64,000 nt of DNA, taken from contig NW_004624781.1 in assembly GCF_000247695.1 (NCBI RefSeq), positions 8,074,581-8,138,580 on the forward strand, given 5' to 3'. The translations under genes and the position numbers were made by a program. Positions 1-11,263 of the stretch are shown here, piece after piece; the first letter of the stretch is position 1, and each line of letters begins with the position of its first letter. Source of the stretch: Heterocephalus glaber. Lineage: Eukaryota > Chordata > Mammalia > Rodentia > Bathyergidae. The notes under the pieces are model-generated. The model was not told the origin of the DNA, searched no databases, and was given only the letters and a program-made list of their open reading frames with translations.

Positions 1-390
1 GAGATAGTAGACCTTTGTCTGAGGAAAAGCAGGTGAAGATTTTTTCCCACATTGTGGGTTGTCTCTTCACACTGCTGGTGGTTTCTCTTAAGTACCTGAT
101 TTCTGAAGAAACTATCGCCCAGTAAATACCAACTCGAGCTTGGTGAGCTGGGTACCCATTAAGGAAAAGCATTTTAAAATGAAAAGAACTCATTCCCAAA
201 CAAAAAGAGGGCCCCCCCAAAAAAACCTAATACCCAGATCTGTCATCAAAATATAATCTAGTATTTGTCACCAGGGATGTAACCAAGTGGTCTTACATTT
301 TAAAAGGAATTAGAATTTATTTTTCAGCCACAGTCAAATTATATTCTCTTGATGGACAACAAATATTTCAGGTTAAAAATTTCTTCTAAA

Positions 391-536
391 GCTGGGCGTG
401 GTGGCACACACCTGTAATCCCAGCACTGGGGAGGCTGAGGCAGGAGGATCAACTGTGAATGAGGCCAGCCTGGGGTACACAGTTTGAGGCCAGCCTGAAC
501 TACATAGAAAGATCCTGTCTCAAAAAAAAAAAAAAA
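391..536 (+). repeat. B1 SINE with internal duplication
   Basis: 7SL-derived start (GGCGTGGTGGCACACACC), GAGGCTGAGGCAGGAGGATC core, two copies of a GAGGCCAGCCTG segment and an A-rich tail after CCTGTCTC. The doubled segment is the 29-bp duplication typical of rodent B1. Confidence 0.92.
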
Positions 537-627
537 AGAAAAAAAATTCCTCTAAAAATTTTGAAACTGCTTTTTTTCTTTTCTTTTCTTGCAGCTAGTG
601 ATAGGTTTGTAAAACAGAACTTTCTCA

Positions 628-718
628 GGGCCAGGGATTTAGCTCAGTGGTTCCGCTGCCTGCCTCAAAAGCACAAGGACCCAAGTTCGATTCCTGTGTA
701 CCAAAAACCCCAAAAAAC
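628..718 (+). repeat. ID-like SINE (young family)
   Basis: tRNA-Ala-like body with A box (TTTAGCTCAGTGG) and B box (GTTCGATTCC), ending GTACC plus A tail. It is flanked by an imperfect target duplication (ACAGAACTTTCTC / ACAGAAGTTTCTC). Confidence 0.92.
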
Positions 719-1258
719 AGAAGTTTCTCCAACCTCATTCTCCCAGCTATTCAATCTACTCGTGTTACTCCTTTCAAAAGTCCACACTTTAGGAGGATTT
801 TTTAAACCTTTCTAAACTAAAATAATTGTGTTTCCTCTATTTCAAATCTTAGGAAAATAATGTAGGAGTTGGTGAAATACCAAAGAAACAAATGTTTAAA
901 AAGTTTTAAAATTATTAACATATTAATTATACAAAAAAGAAACTGATTTTAATGGACAATGGTTAAGTAAGAGCTGTGGTTTTTTTAACCTGAGACCAGG
1001 CCTCTACCCAAAGAAGTCCAACAAACAGTCCTAAAGCAACCAAACAGTAAGCCCCAAACCTCAATGGCTCTATCTGCTCTGAATCAATCTCTCCCCCTAC
1101 CCTTCATGGAAATCAGTAGGAAATAAAATATTATCTTTCATAAATTCACATTTGCCAAAGACTTCAGGGAATGAACTTCAAAGTCTCTTAAGAACAGGTT
1201 TTCTCCCTAATTTGACAATGACCTTGCACCGAATAGTTTAAGACTAATAACATCGAAT

Positions 1259-1350
1259 GGGCCAGGGATTTAGCTCAGTGGTATGGCACCTGCCTCGTAA
1301 GCATAAGGTCCTGAGTTCGATCCTCAGTACCACAAAAAAACCAAAAAAAC
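1259..1350 (+). repeat. ID-like SINE
   Basis: GGGCCAGGGATTTAGCTCAG start and GTTCGATCC B box, then an A-rich tail. It is flanked by ACTAATAACATCGA and AGTAATAACATTGA, an imperfect target-site duplication. Confidence 0.92.
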
Positions 1351-1419
1351 ACACGAGAGTAATAACATTGATAACAACTATCTTTCTTTTTTAAAATTTT
1401 GGAAAAAAATTTAAAAAAA

Positions 1420-1528
1420 ATAACAAAAGGTTTTTGGGATACAGGGGCTTGTTCTATTGCTCAAACTGGCCTCAAACTCCTAGGATCAAATGATCTTCCT
1501 GCCTCCAAGCAGCTGGGACTATAACTAT
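1420..1528 (-). repeat. B1-like 7SL-derived fragment
   Basis: Reverse-complement B1 features: a diverged poly-T / GAGACAGGG-like start, CTCAAACTGGCCTCAAACTCC, CCTGCCTCCAAG and GCTGGGACTATAAC. It is diverged and lacks the promoter end because another SINE has inserted next to it. Confidence 0.65.
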
Positions 1529-1615
1529 TTTTTTTTTTTTGGTACTGGGGATAGAACTCAGGACCCTGTGCTTTCAAAGCAGGTGGCAGAACCACTGAGC
1601 TAAATCCCAGGCCCT
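1529..1615 (-). repeat. ID-like SINE
   Basis: Reverse complement: poly-T, GGTACTGGGGATAGAACTC (B box side), CACTGAGCTAAATCCCAGGCC (A box side). The CTATAAC repeated on both sides is probably the target duplication. Confidence 0.9.
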
Positions 1616-1636
1616 ATAACCATAATTTTAAAAAAT

Positions 1637-1818
1637 AGTACTGGGGAATGAACACAGGGCCTTTGCACTAAGCTACATCTCCAGGCTTTTTATTATTATT
1701 ATTTTTAAATTTTGAGACAGGGTCTTGTTTAACCCATGCTTAGCTCAAACTTGCAATTCTCGTGTCTCAGCCTCCCCAGGTTCTGGGATTACAGGTGTGC
1801 ACCACCACCCCCAGCTAA
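1637..1818 (-). repeat. B1-dID composite SINE
   Basis: Reverse complement of a B1 monomer (GAGACAGGGTCTTG to CACCACCACCCCCAGC) joined at its 3' end to a shortened ID part (GTACTGGGGAATGAACACAG to ACATCTCCAGGC). This is an older composite family, and the ID half lacks the middle of the tRNA-like region. Confidence 0.82.
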
Positions 1819-1822
1819 CAAT

Positions 1823-1955
1823 TTTTGAGTACTTACAGTATTAAGGCACTGTGCTGAATAATTAACTTTCATCTCATTTAATTCTCACAATAACCATACA
1901 AAGTTAATACTATTATTTCCACATTACTGATGAGAAAGGTGAAGCTTAGAAAGGT
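1823..1955 (+). repeat. MIR SINE fragment
   Basis: Shows the MIRb signature: GGCACTGTGCTGAATAATTA, TCTCATTTAATTCTCACAAT, then CATTACTGATGAGAAAGGTG. It is an ancient mammalian repeat, well diverged. Confidence 0.8.
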
Positions 1956-2093
1956 AATTTGAATTTATCTTCTCCCCTCAAAGTCCCAAATCTTAGATAT
2001 TCCTTCCAACTTTAGGTATCTATCAATTTGTTCACAAAAAATAAAAGTTTTATCTGGACAGCAAAGAAAAAAAAAATCACCCTACTGTCCAAG

Positions 2094-2178
2094 GGTTTTT
2101 TTGGTATCGGGGATTGAACTCAAGACCTTTCGCTTGCCAGGCAGATGCTGTGCCTCTGAGCTACATCCTCAGCCCCCA
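2094..2178 (-). repeat. ID-like SINE
   Basis: Reverse complement: TTTTTTTGGTATCGGGGATT, then CTCTGAGCTACATCCTCAGC at the A-box end. Confidence 0.88.
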
Positions 2179-2221
2179 AGGCTTTTAATCCTTTAAAGTT
2201 TTTGTAAATTTTCATTTTCAG

Positions 2222-2395
2222 TTTGTGGGGACTGAAGCCAGGGCCTTTGTACTGAGCCACATCTCCACCTCTTTTTATTTTATGGTAGAGTCTTGCTAAG
2301 TCACTAAACTGCCCAGGCTGGGCTCGAACTTGAGATACTCCTAACTCAGCCTCCCAGGGTGCTGGGATTACAGACGTGCATCACAATATCTGGCT
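2222..2395 (-). repeat. B1-dID composite SINE
   Basis: Reverse complement: shortened ID part (GGGGACTGAAGCCAGGGCC to GAGCCACATCTCCACC) followed by a B1 monomer (GTCTTGCTAAGTCAC to GGGATTACAGACGTGCATC). Confidence 0.82.
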
Positions 2396-2402
2396 TCATT
2401 TA

Positions 2403-2552
2403 TTTTTTTGTGTGGAGACAGGGTCTCACTGTGTAGTTTAGGCTATCCTTGGACCCATTACATAGCCTCAGCTGGCTGGCCTCGAAGGAGGCAATCCTCC
2501 TGCCTCAGCCTCCTGAGTGTTGGGATTATAGGTGTGTGCCACCACGCCCAGC
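2403..2552 (-). repeat. B1 SINE
   Basis: Reverse-complement B1: GAGACAGGGTCTCACTGTG, a doubled TAG-region segment, CCTGCCTCAGCCTCC, and GTGTGCCACCACGCCCAGCC at the promoter end. It lies directly next to a B1-dID. Confidence 0.92.
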
Positions 2553-2854
2553 CTTTCATTCTGATTAAAATAGAAAGGTGGTGTATCATAGTGGTTCTGA
2601 AACAATCAGCAAGGCAGCTAATGTTAAAACACAAATTGCTAAATCTCAAGCCTAAAGTTTCTGATTTGGAGGTCTGGAATGAGATTTGAGATTTGAAATT
2701 TTAACAAATTCTCAAAAGCTGCTGATGTTAATGGTACAGGGGTTGCTGTTTTATAAGAGAAAAGAAATCTCTCACTTTAGCTATCACTTCATGTGAAAAT
2801 ACTTCTCAATAGAGTATTTTCAATAAGAAAGAGGCTTAAAAACACCTCCAGGTG

Positions 2855-2972
2855 GGCCAGGGATTTAACTCAGTGGCCCAAGCCTGCCTCCCAAGCGCCA
2901 AGGTCCTGAGTTTGATCCCTGGTACCAAAAATACAAAAACAAAAAACAAAAACAACAACAAACAACAACAAC
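2855..2972 (+). repeat. ID-like SINE with perfect target duplication
   Basis: ID-like body with a long (AAC)n-rich tail. It is flanked by an exact 15-bp duplication AAAAACACCTCCAGG (2838-2852 and 2973-2987). Confidence 0.95.
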
Positions 2973-3004
2973 AAAAACACCTCCAGGGTCTAAAAGCTAC
3001 AGGA

Positions 3005-3062
3005 TCCTCCTTTCCTTTCCTCTCTTTTTTCTCTCCTTCCCTCTCTTTCTCCTCTTCCCTCC
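3005..3062. repeat. Pyrimidine-rich low-complexity tract
   Basis: Almost purely C/T on the plus strand (TCCTTTCC, CTCTC and TTTTTT runs). No gene content. Confidence 0.8.
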
Positions 3063-3166
3063 TACCTCACAAAGGCTCCAATGGCACTGATGACATTAAG
3101 GCAGTGGAAATTCAGGAAAAGAATAATTTAGGACACAATGCATGTAGACTGTTCAAGTACTTTTTG

Positions 3167-3292
3167 CTGGGTCGGGAATGGCAGCCAAAGTGGTAATTTC
3201 AGCACTTGGAAGGCTGAGATAGGGTTCCAAGTCAGAGGCCAGATTGGGCTACATAGCAAGCTCAAGATCAGCCTGGATCACCCTGTTTTAAA
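3167..3292 (+). repeat. Diverged B1 SINE
   Basis: B1 order is kept: AATTTCAGCACTTGGAAGGC, AGGCCAGATTGGGCTACATA, CAAGATCAGCCTGG, A-rich end. Many substitutions suggest age. Confidence 0.75.
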
Positions 3293-3439
3293 AACACAAA
3301 AAACTTTCTACCATCCATATTTCATCTGGTTGGTCTGAAAAATCTTTCCTGTGGGGTTTCTAAGGCAAGAGAGATACCAAAAGAAAAAGAAGTAGACTGT
3401 TTTTGTAATACCAACCCTCCAAATGAAGATAGGCTCTTT

Positions 3440-3587
3440 TTTGGTTTTTTGAGGCAGGGTCTCCCTTTGTAGTTCAGGCTGGCCCTGAACTCACTATGTA
3501 GCCCAGGTCGGCCTGGAACTCACGGGATCCTCCTGCCTCAACCTCTCCAGTGTTGCCATTACAGGTATGTGCCACCATGCCCGGCTT
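3440..3587 (-). repeat. B1 SINE
   Basis: Reverse-complement B1 with the internal duplication. It is flanked by an exact 13-bp target duplication AAGATAGGCTCTT (3426-3438 and 3588-3600). Confidence 0.94.
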
Positions 3588-4920
3588 AAGATAGGCTCTT
3601 AAAATAGAATTTTGCCGTATAAGCAGAACATCTAAGAATGCTCTAAATCCCTGTTTCTCTTTTGTCACACTATCTTCATCTCAAAAGAGCTATTTCTTTT
3701 ACCCAAGACTGAGTCAGTCTATACTTTCTTAGGTAGCTTAAATATTGATTATGCCAATGTCATCAAGGATGAACGACTTCAGGGAAAAGGCTCTGTTATA
3801 AATGTCTCCTCAGCCAGCCAAGGAAGAGTCTTGTGAGGGTCCTCTCAACCATGACTAAACTGTACCGAGAGAAATATATTTTAAAATATTAATAAGGTCT
3901 GGCACCTTCCTGATGCTAATGCTTCCCAGCCCATCCCAATAGTACAACTGGGAAATTAACTGAAGAGAAAAGCAATCTTCCCTCTGTTCCTGCTTTCAGA
4001 TGCTCATCCTCCACAGCTTTGCCATCCACAGCTTTTCAATACACAGGGATAAAACAGGCTCTCACACACAAATAACTCTCTGCAGGAACCAAAAATCAAA
4101 GCCTAACCCTATGGTTTTTAAGTGAGCAAGTCCAATTTCCTTCTTTGTAGCTCTTGACACACGCTGGCTGGGAGCTGTCTGCATTTTTTCTGCCTTGTTC
4201 CTGCACCAGAAGGCTCTGCACTGCGGGTCAGGGGATGATAAGGAAATGAACAGTGTAATTTCCAAGGCCTCTGAACACGGCCCTGTCAGCAGGTCTGGAG
4301 GCAGGTTACTCAAGCATGGCTTGAAGAGTGAAAACCACAGAGAGGAGGGCACAGCCAGCCAGCAGAGGCAGGAACTCAGCTGTGTATGTTACTGCCACCT
4401 CTAGCCTGAAAGCCCAAGCCCTGCTGCCTCCCCGGATCAGCTCTACTGGGAAAAGCTCTTATGCCCAATGGCAAAAATACAAGTTCACACTGCGGTAGGA
4501 AAATTAAGAACTGGGACTTAAGATTTTTCCAGGCACTCTTGTGCAGAAAGAAAAACACTGAACGCTCTTCCAGGGTCCATGAGACTGCATACACTGGCAG
4601 ACCCACAGCTACATCCTTCCAGCATACCCAACCTCACACCAGGAATGTGGCCAAAACGGACTCCCAATTCATATGAAATCTGAAATTCAATGAGGCCACT
4701 TCAAAATCCCCTGAAGCCTATTTCTGGTCTCTACCCCACCTCCAATTATAAATACCACAGGCTTTGGAACATATCACTAGCATACAGATTTCCCAGCCCA
4801 GGTTTGGAACTTCTTCTGAGCATAGTTCTGACATCTTAGCCAACATGTTTATCTGTTCATATTGGGCTTCCTGTATATGGAATGTTGTTATACTTCACCC
4901 TATTATTACTTCGCACAGAT

Positions 4921-5157
4921 AGACATTTTAAAAATATTTATCAAATGTTTCCAGTGTACCAGATATTGTTCTAAGTGTTTTATCTGAACTGATATCTCCC
5001 AAGAGCATTAGGTACAGACTAGTATTTTCCTCATTTTGCAGATGAGAAAATACAGCAGTTTAGTAAAATGGTCAAGATTACTCAGTAAGTGGCAGAGCAG
5101 GGATATAAACCCAAATAGTCTGGCTACAGAGTATACTCTTAACCATTAAATCATACA
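4921..5157 (+). repeat. MIR SINE, nearly full length
   Basis: The MIRb progression is legible from end to end: TGTACCAGATATTGTTCTAA, CTCATTTTGCAGATGAGAAA, AGTAAGTGGCAGAGCAGGGA, TATACTCTTAACCATTAAAT. Confidence 0.9.
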
Positions 5158-5404
5158 TAAGAATTTCTGTGAAATTAAAATTTGGGAGGCTGGTATTTAA
5201 GATCCTAATAACTACTTCATAAAGACAATGTCAATGATATATAGCGATTTTCTGGAGAGACATGGAAGCACAGCACATCTGGGAAAGAGCCAAGATTACC
5301 TGCATTTTTGAAACTCAGAGGAGGTGATATACATGGTTTTATAGAACACATCTGCAGGAACTCTGCTGTAGGTGGTGAGCTGTAAATGCTCAAAAAGCAA
5401 GGAC

Positions 5405-5615
5405 TGCCAGGCAAAGTGCACATGCTTGTATTCCCAGCTACTTGGGGAAGTGAGGCGGGAGGATCACAAGTTTGAAGCCAGCCTGGGCAACTTTGTGAGA
5501 ACATCTCAAAAAAAGCCCAACAAACAAAAAACAACAAAAACACGGGGTACAAGGTGGAGGTGGAGTGTAGCTCAGGGGTACAGCATATGGGTAGAAGCCC
5601 AGCCAATACTGAAAC
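5405..5615 (+). repeat. B1-dID composite SINE
   Basis: B1 monomer (TTCCCAGCTACTTGGG to CCAGCCTGGGCAACTTTG), an A-rich linker with CAAACA runs, then a shortened ID part (GGAGTGTAGCTCAGGGG). Confidence 0.78.
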
Positions 5616-6299
5616 GAAAAACACAGAGACCATTTATTGCCTGGAGTGTAAAACCCAGCACCAATTACAGTACCTTAAAAGCAATCATTTAACATACTGG
5701 ATGAAAAGTGACAACAGTATCCAGCAATGTGTCTTCTCTTTATAAAATAATAATACCCACAATACATTTGAAAGTCTGTCTGCTAATAATGTGTTCAGGT
5801 AAGAAGTACTAGAACAGATTTTTCCCTTTACCTGCAATTGCCAAATAAGGAGAGAACTATCATTAGATAACTGATACCAAAATACAGGTAGGAGGAATAA
5901 GTTCTAAAGTCCTACAGCACAGTAGGATGACTATAGTTCAGAATTTATTATATATTTTATAAGGAACTAGAAGAGTTCAAAGGTTCCCATCACAAAGAAA
6001 TAATAAATATTTAAGGAGATGCAAATGGTGATTATTCTGATTAGATCATTATACACAGTATTCATTCATGTGCCAAATATTCAATCTGTTCTCCATAAAA
6101 ATGGTAAATTATTTTATCTCAATTTAAAAAAGGAAAAACAACAAGAACTAAGACATACCATGTACAGGTACAAATTCCCAATGATGAATGTGATAATGTA
6201 TACATTATAATGTATAAAATATACCAATAAACTTAATCTAAAAATTAAAAAGGAACTAGCAATGCCTCAATCATTACAATGAAAATATAGCTCAAGACA

Positions 6300-6320
6300 T
6301 ATTTCAGCGCATGCGCTGAA

Positions 6321-6323
<3 letters not shown>
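6300..6323. promoter_or_regulatory. 24-bp perfect palindrome with NRF1-type core
   Basis: The arms TATTTCAGCGCA and TGCGCTGAAATA are exact reverse complements with no spacer. The centre GCGCATGCGC is the core of the NRF1 recognition sequence. It abuts a CA microsatellite and keeps two CpG-containing half sites in otherwise AT-rich intronic DNA. Binding is an inference. Confidence 0.5.
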
Positions 6324-6359
<36 letters not shown>

Positions 6360-6363
6360 CACA
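6323..6363. repeat. (CA)n microsatellite
   Basis: About 20 CA units with one CG interruption near the right end, directly beside the palindrome. Confidence 0.95.
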
Positions 6364-6410
6364 CCCTTAAGAACAGTCAAACTCAAAGAAGCATCTTAAA
6401 AGTAATTTTT

Positions 6411-6571
6411 CACTTGGCATAGTCACACACTTGTAATTCCTCTGAGAGGCTGAGGCAAGGAGATCACAAGTTTAAGTCTAGTCTGGGCAACTGAATGACA
6501 GATCCCGTCTCAGAATTTAAAAGGGCTGGGGATGTAGCTCAGTAGGTCCTGGTTCAGTCCCCAATACTGTT
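6411..6571 (+). repeat. B1-dID composite SINE
   Basis: Diverged B1 monomer (CTTGGCATAGTCACACAC to GATCCCGTCTCAG) followed by a shortened ID part (GGGCTGGGGATGTAGCTCAG). Confidence 0.8.
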
Positions 6572-7009
6572 ATATCATCAATCTAACTTTTCCTCTCTAT
6601 ATAAACAGGATAGGTTCTGCTTTAGCTGTAAATGGTTATTCTTTACAAAAATCATCACCTTACCTGAGAATCCCAAATTTAAAGATCTTCTGATCACTGA
6701 ATGTTATAAGTCACTATGAAAATCAACTGAAATCAGTTTTGGCTACCTGGGCATTCATATCCAACATTTCTAAGGTAGTTTTTAAATGGGAAAATGGAGA
6801 ACCCTTCATTATAGCTACAGATTTGTTAAGAAATACAAAGTAACAGACATGCCTAAGAACTGGCATCCACAGGGAGAGGAGAATGAGAGGAAGGAGAGAA
6901 GGGAAATTAAAAAGGATCAAGATGTGACATGTATATGTACCTATTTGCCACAATGAATGCATTTATCATGTATCACTAATTAATAATAATAGTAATAATG
7001 ATTTTTAAA

Positions 7010-7140
7010 TTACAGTGTTCAGAAACCTGACCTCCATGTTTGGCTTTGCCACTGACTGACTGTGAGAGCCTGGACAAGTCACATGACTTAAATTTCTGGG
7101 TCTAAGTTTCCTCTTCTGTAAAATGAAAATGGACAAGATA
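7010..7140 (+). repeat. MIR SINE fragment (core region)
   Basis: Contains the MIR core line: TTTGCCACTGACTGACTGTG, GGACAAGTCACATGACTTAA, TTTCCTCTTCTGTAAAATGA. Confidence 0.88.
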
Positions 7141-8710
7141 ATTTTTCTCTGCACCCTCCTTGAATTCCAACACCCAGAAGGAAAACAGAGCTGCTGAATG
7201 AAAAAATAAATTAAGCTTACAGTTACAGAATACAACTCTGTCCCACATAAACATCAACTTCTTTTTTATTTTTTCCATGAAGGAAAATGTTTGAGGGCAT
7301 TTGCCTTCAGGAAGCAAGGCTGAAAGATATGCCATCAACAGCTGATAAAAGAACAGCTAGTGGAAGAGGAAAGCATTAAGATAGCATTGGATAAGGAGTA
7401 AGAAAGACCTGACCTTGGTTGGGCAATGAGGGATTGCCACATAAGAGAAATGAGCTGGAAGGCACAGACTAGAGCAGGAACACAAAACCAAGGGCAAAGA
7501 AAGATGCTTTTAGTACATTTGTGGTTTTTTGCACACTAAATTAATAGGGAAAAGCTAAGTACTTGTAGCATTCTGAAAGCAGCAGGAACTGACACACAAA
7601 CATGGGGAAAGAATGTACTACTCCTACCTTGTAAGATCAAAAGCAGCTAAGGAGAGGCCAGGAGGAACGTTTGGTTGCAAAATTCTAGACCCTTTAGACA
7701 CTAGAGACTACTGGATACTGTATAATGATTCGGAGGGGAAGAAGAGTCTCACCCTAGACTCCTGGACCTAAGCCCTGACAGTGTCTGAACAGACAGATCA
7801 CTGTTATCTGTACTGTGTGAATTCTCTCTTTCTTGCCTGTCACAGGGGCGACACAAGCACTAAGCTCAGGGTACTCAGTCAGGCGCCCTTCCTCCTCTCC
7901 ACTTCCCTTCCATCCCTAAGTTAACAACCTATCAATCAAATGGAAGGCAGAGGAGGAGGCAGGAGCCTGAAGGCTCTGTCTTGTTTATTCCACAACATTC
8001 CCTCCCTAGTCTTTTAGCTGGCAGGAAGTATGAGGCAGGAGTGTTCAACAACAATTCAGGGTAGCAGCAATGCTAAGAGCCATCTGTGATCTCTCCTAGA
8101 ATGCTTAGGAAACAGTACAGGGAGCCCTGCCAGAGAGGTGTGGTGGAGCAAAAGCAGATTCCATGAAGGGAAATCCATATCCTTGGCTGACGGAAAATTT
8201 CCTTGGCCACAGCCTGAAATATCTACCTTGAGGAGAGAGAAGGCCTTGAGATAGGTAATTTGAATATTAAAATCTCCCTCACTACTAGTAGTCGACAGGG
8301 GACAATTCTACCCTGCACTGCAGACCCCACTGTCTTCTCTCCTATTTCAAAGCAGGGGTCACTGGGGTGAGGGAGAATTCTACTCTAGATGCTTTCCAAA
8401 TTTTATGAGTTTCACCTCTTAACTCCCAGCTCAGAGTATGCAGTTCTAGATTACATCCAAACATCTGTTTTGATGTTCTGCTTCTGTTGGCTGTCCCTAC
8501 AAAGAAGGAATATTCCAAACCAGTTAGGCCACAGGAAAGCCTGTATTTCACAGAAAAGAAAACCTTCATCACCAAACAATGACTGAACATCTCTTATGCC
8601 CCAAACTCTGAGGTTTTTGTTACTCAAGAGCTGTTCCCTCCAAGGATCCTACCTTTCCTATTCTTTCTTCCTTCTTTCCTTTTATTTTGCTTTTTGGGGA
8701 GTTTTTGCTT

Positions 8711-8855
8711 TTGTTTTTTGAGACAAGGTTCTCCTTTGTAGTTCAGGCTGCCCTTGAACTCACTGTGTAGCCCAGACTGGCCTCGAACTTGCAGCGATCC
8801 TCCTGCCTCAGTCTCCTAAAGGCTGGACAGTCATGGTGGCACCATGTCCAGCTCT
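8711..8855 (-). repeat. B1 SINE
   Basis: Reverse-complement B1 (TTTTTTGAGACAAGGTTCTC to CACCATGTCCAGC). Its orientation is opposite to the B1-dID at 12777-12955, on the other side of ZNF609 exon 2. Confidence 0.92.
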
Positions 8856-8865
8856 TTCTCTATCT

Positions 8866-8940
8866 GTGGTTCTGGGGATCAACCCAAGGCTTGGTGCTTG
8901 CAAGGAAAGCGCTTTACCATTGAGCTACAATCCCAGCCTC
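8866..8940 (-). repeat. ID SINE (old family)
   Basis: Reverse complement: GGGGATCAACCCAAGGC, TTGCAAGGAAAGCGC, CATTGAGCTACAATCCCAGC. Confidence 0.85.
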
Positions 8941-9173
8941 TCTCTTTCCATTCTAGAAATGCTCTCTCCCTAGCACAGTGTTTTCATCTCCTAGTGACTT
9001 CCAAACATTTATTTAAGTAATTATTTCACTGGCAAAGGCAATATGGTAAAGCAGCGCCAGAACTGGTGTATTCAAAAGGGTTGAAGGAACAAAGGAAGGG
9101 CTGTGAAAGCAGGTTCTTGCTCATGGTAATGTCAAACTGCACTGCATATTTTCTGCTTTCAAAAGTACTTTCC

Positions 9174-9264
9174 TGCGCCGGGGATTTAGCTCAGGGGCAC
9201 CTTGCTTGCCTCTCAAGCGCTAGGTCGTAAGTTCAATCCCCAGTGCTGCAAAAAAAAAAAAAAA
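9174..9264 (+). repeat. ID-like SINE with perfect target duplication
   Basis: GGGGATTTAGCTCAGGGG start, GTTCAATCCCCAGTGC end, pure A tail. It is flanked by exact AAAAGTACTTTCC copies (9161-9173 and 9265-9277). It is the nearest plus-strand SINE on the downstream side of ZNF609 exon 2. Confidence 0.95.
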
Positions 9265-9592
9265 AAAAGTACTTTCCAGCAATTTTATTTTTTCCTCAAA
9301 AACTGAAGTCCCATCTCCCTTTTCTCTTTCACTCCACTGTCTCATGCTCAGTCTACCAGGTGAGATATAGCCACATTAAGGGGCAAAACTCCATGGCACC
9401 ATGGTGTATTATTAGCTGAATGTATTGCTTCTTTCAGCCCAATTATGCTCTGAAGGGCAGCTACCCAACCAATCCCTGCACCTATATAAGAGAAATGGGT
9501 TCCATTTGCTTCTCTGTTGTAGACAATCATGGACATTTAGACTTAAATCCAGTATGAAGCTAGGCAACATTAAGCCTTTCACCCATAAACTT

Positions 9593-9657
9593 TTATTTTT
9601 TTGTACCAGGGATTGAACTCGGGACCTTGCGCTTGTGAGGCAGGCTACAACTGGGCT
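9593..9657 (-). repeat. ID-like SINE fragment
   Basis: Reverse complement from the poly-T and GTACCAGGGATTGAACTCG to GAGGCAGGCTACAAC. The A-box half is largely deleted. Confidence 0.8.
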
Positions 9658-11263
9658 TAGAAGATTGCAACATAAGTATTGTAATAGAAAAAGAAAAAGC
9701 CACCCTCACATGTGCTTTCGGCACAGGAAGAACTCTTACCAACATGGATATATGGCAAGAGTTTCCTTAAGCCATATGTAGGGAACAGTCTAAAAGGCCT
9801 GGAACAGAAGCAGGAACTCCTTGTACTCCTAGGCCTCTTGAAAACAGTATTATCCATCTGCACCCCAGAGAAAATGGCAAATCACAGCCAGCACAGGATA
9901 AGCCATGCCAGTAACCAGCTGGAACTTTACTCCAGTGAGGTAATCTGCCACCTAAACACAGGCAGCCTCTCTGGCAGCTGCCACTGATAAAAGGGAATAA
10001 GCCACTGTGTTATTAGTGTAAGAAATTCACAGCTTTTTTACCAGAGAAGCCCAGATGTTGCTAAAAGCTACAGATGTGCCAGAGGCAAAGACCAAAATAC
10101 CTACAGCAAAGAAAGCACAAGCTACCACTAAAATCCATGCACTAAGGGCACCATCACCCAAACATACACATCCAGTCTTTGTTTATTAACACTTACACAT
10201 GGAAATAGGTGTTCCCTGCTGCAGCTGATGTAATTACAGAGAAATCAATTTATACTGCATTTGCAGGGATCAGCTGAAAGCACAGAATACTCTGAGCACA
10301 GAGCAGAAAATCAAGAGCCAATGAGCAGTTCATCACCAGGCCAGCTGCTTTGTAGGAAACTGGAAGCTGCTCAAGATGAAGGCAGCCTGAGCTGACCCTG
10401 GACTCAAACTTACTAGCCCTACAAACTCCATTTCCTGAGACACCAATTAAGATCATCATCTTCCCAAAGGAGGGACACAGTTCTGACCCCTCCTGTGGCT
10501 ACAGGCACTATCCTTCCAAGTCAAGCAAAAGGCAAGGTATCATTACACTATTTGGCAGTGATAAAACCACCAGGAGACTCTGATTCCCAATAGCTGCAGG
10601 AGACACCTGGCAAAGAGCTACACTTTCAGCGGCCAAAGAATCTTTCTAGGCCCAACTGTCACAGCCACAACAGTAACTCGTAAGGCCTGAGCAAGTTCTT
10701 CACAGTACAGTTAGTACCTCCTGTCCCCTGTTTACCAGTTCAGATGCTGCATCTCACTCCTTTTTGGTAGCCACCACAGAACACTTGGTAGATAACCTCA
10801 TGAAATTTAATTAACCTTTGTTCAAGAAACCCAGCAATACCATTTATTCCATTAACAGCACTCAAACTGTACATGTAACCAAAGATCTATTAAGTGTGTC
10901 AACTATTATGACTTTGATGATGAATGTCAATCAAGCAGGACACCACATAAAGGTTTGATGTCAGGCTCTAACAACAAATGTCTGAGGTGGGACAATGACA
11001 AGGTAGCAGAAAATTCACACTACCAAGTAGCTACCCCCAACAATAGATACACTATTCCGAAATCTCCAGGCTTGCTGTAAATGGGTCTGTAGGGAATTCT
11101 CTAATTTGGAATAAAACCACATTATCATTACCAGCTGCTCTGACCTTGTAATTGGTCATTACCCACAAACTAATGAGCCTCCCACAGAGTGCACACAGCA
11201 TTTGGCAGTTAATCCAGGGCAGTTTTGACTGGCAGTGGGCAGCCAGATCTGGCCACCTCTTAC

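Larger units (their letters stand above)
1..11263 (-). other. ZNF609: ZNF609 intron 2 (3' part lies outside the window)
   Basis: This sequence follows the exon 2 donor (GTAAGAGG reading leftwards from 11263). No further ZNF609 exon was found. Besides the repeats listed separately, the stretches 719-1258, 3588-4920, 5616-6299, 7141-8710 and 9658-11263 hold no recognisable gene. The open frames in them have no familiar protein content and no exon-like borders. In human the following exon lies far downstream, so its absence here is expected. Confidence 0.85.

Noticed and set aside
628..718. tRNA-Ala gene (and the same at each ID-like element)
   Set aside because: A and B boxes are present, but the cloverleaf is not maintained, A tails and target duplications are present, and the copies are dispersed. 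These are SINEs.
11159..11263. 34-codon continuation of the ZNF609 frame past exon 2
   Set aside because: A strong donor (AAAAG|GTAAGA) lies at the end of the conserved sequence; the continuation is intron.
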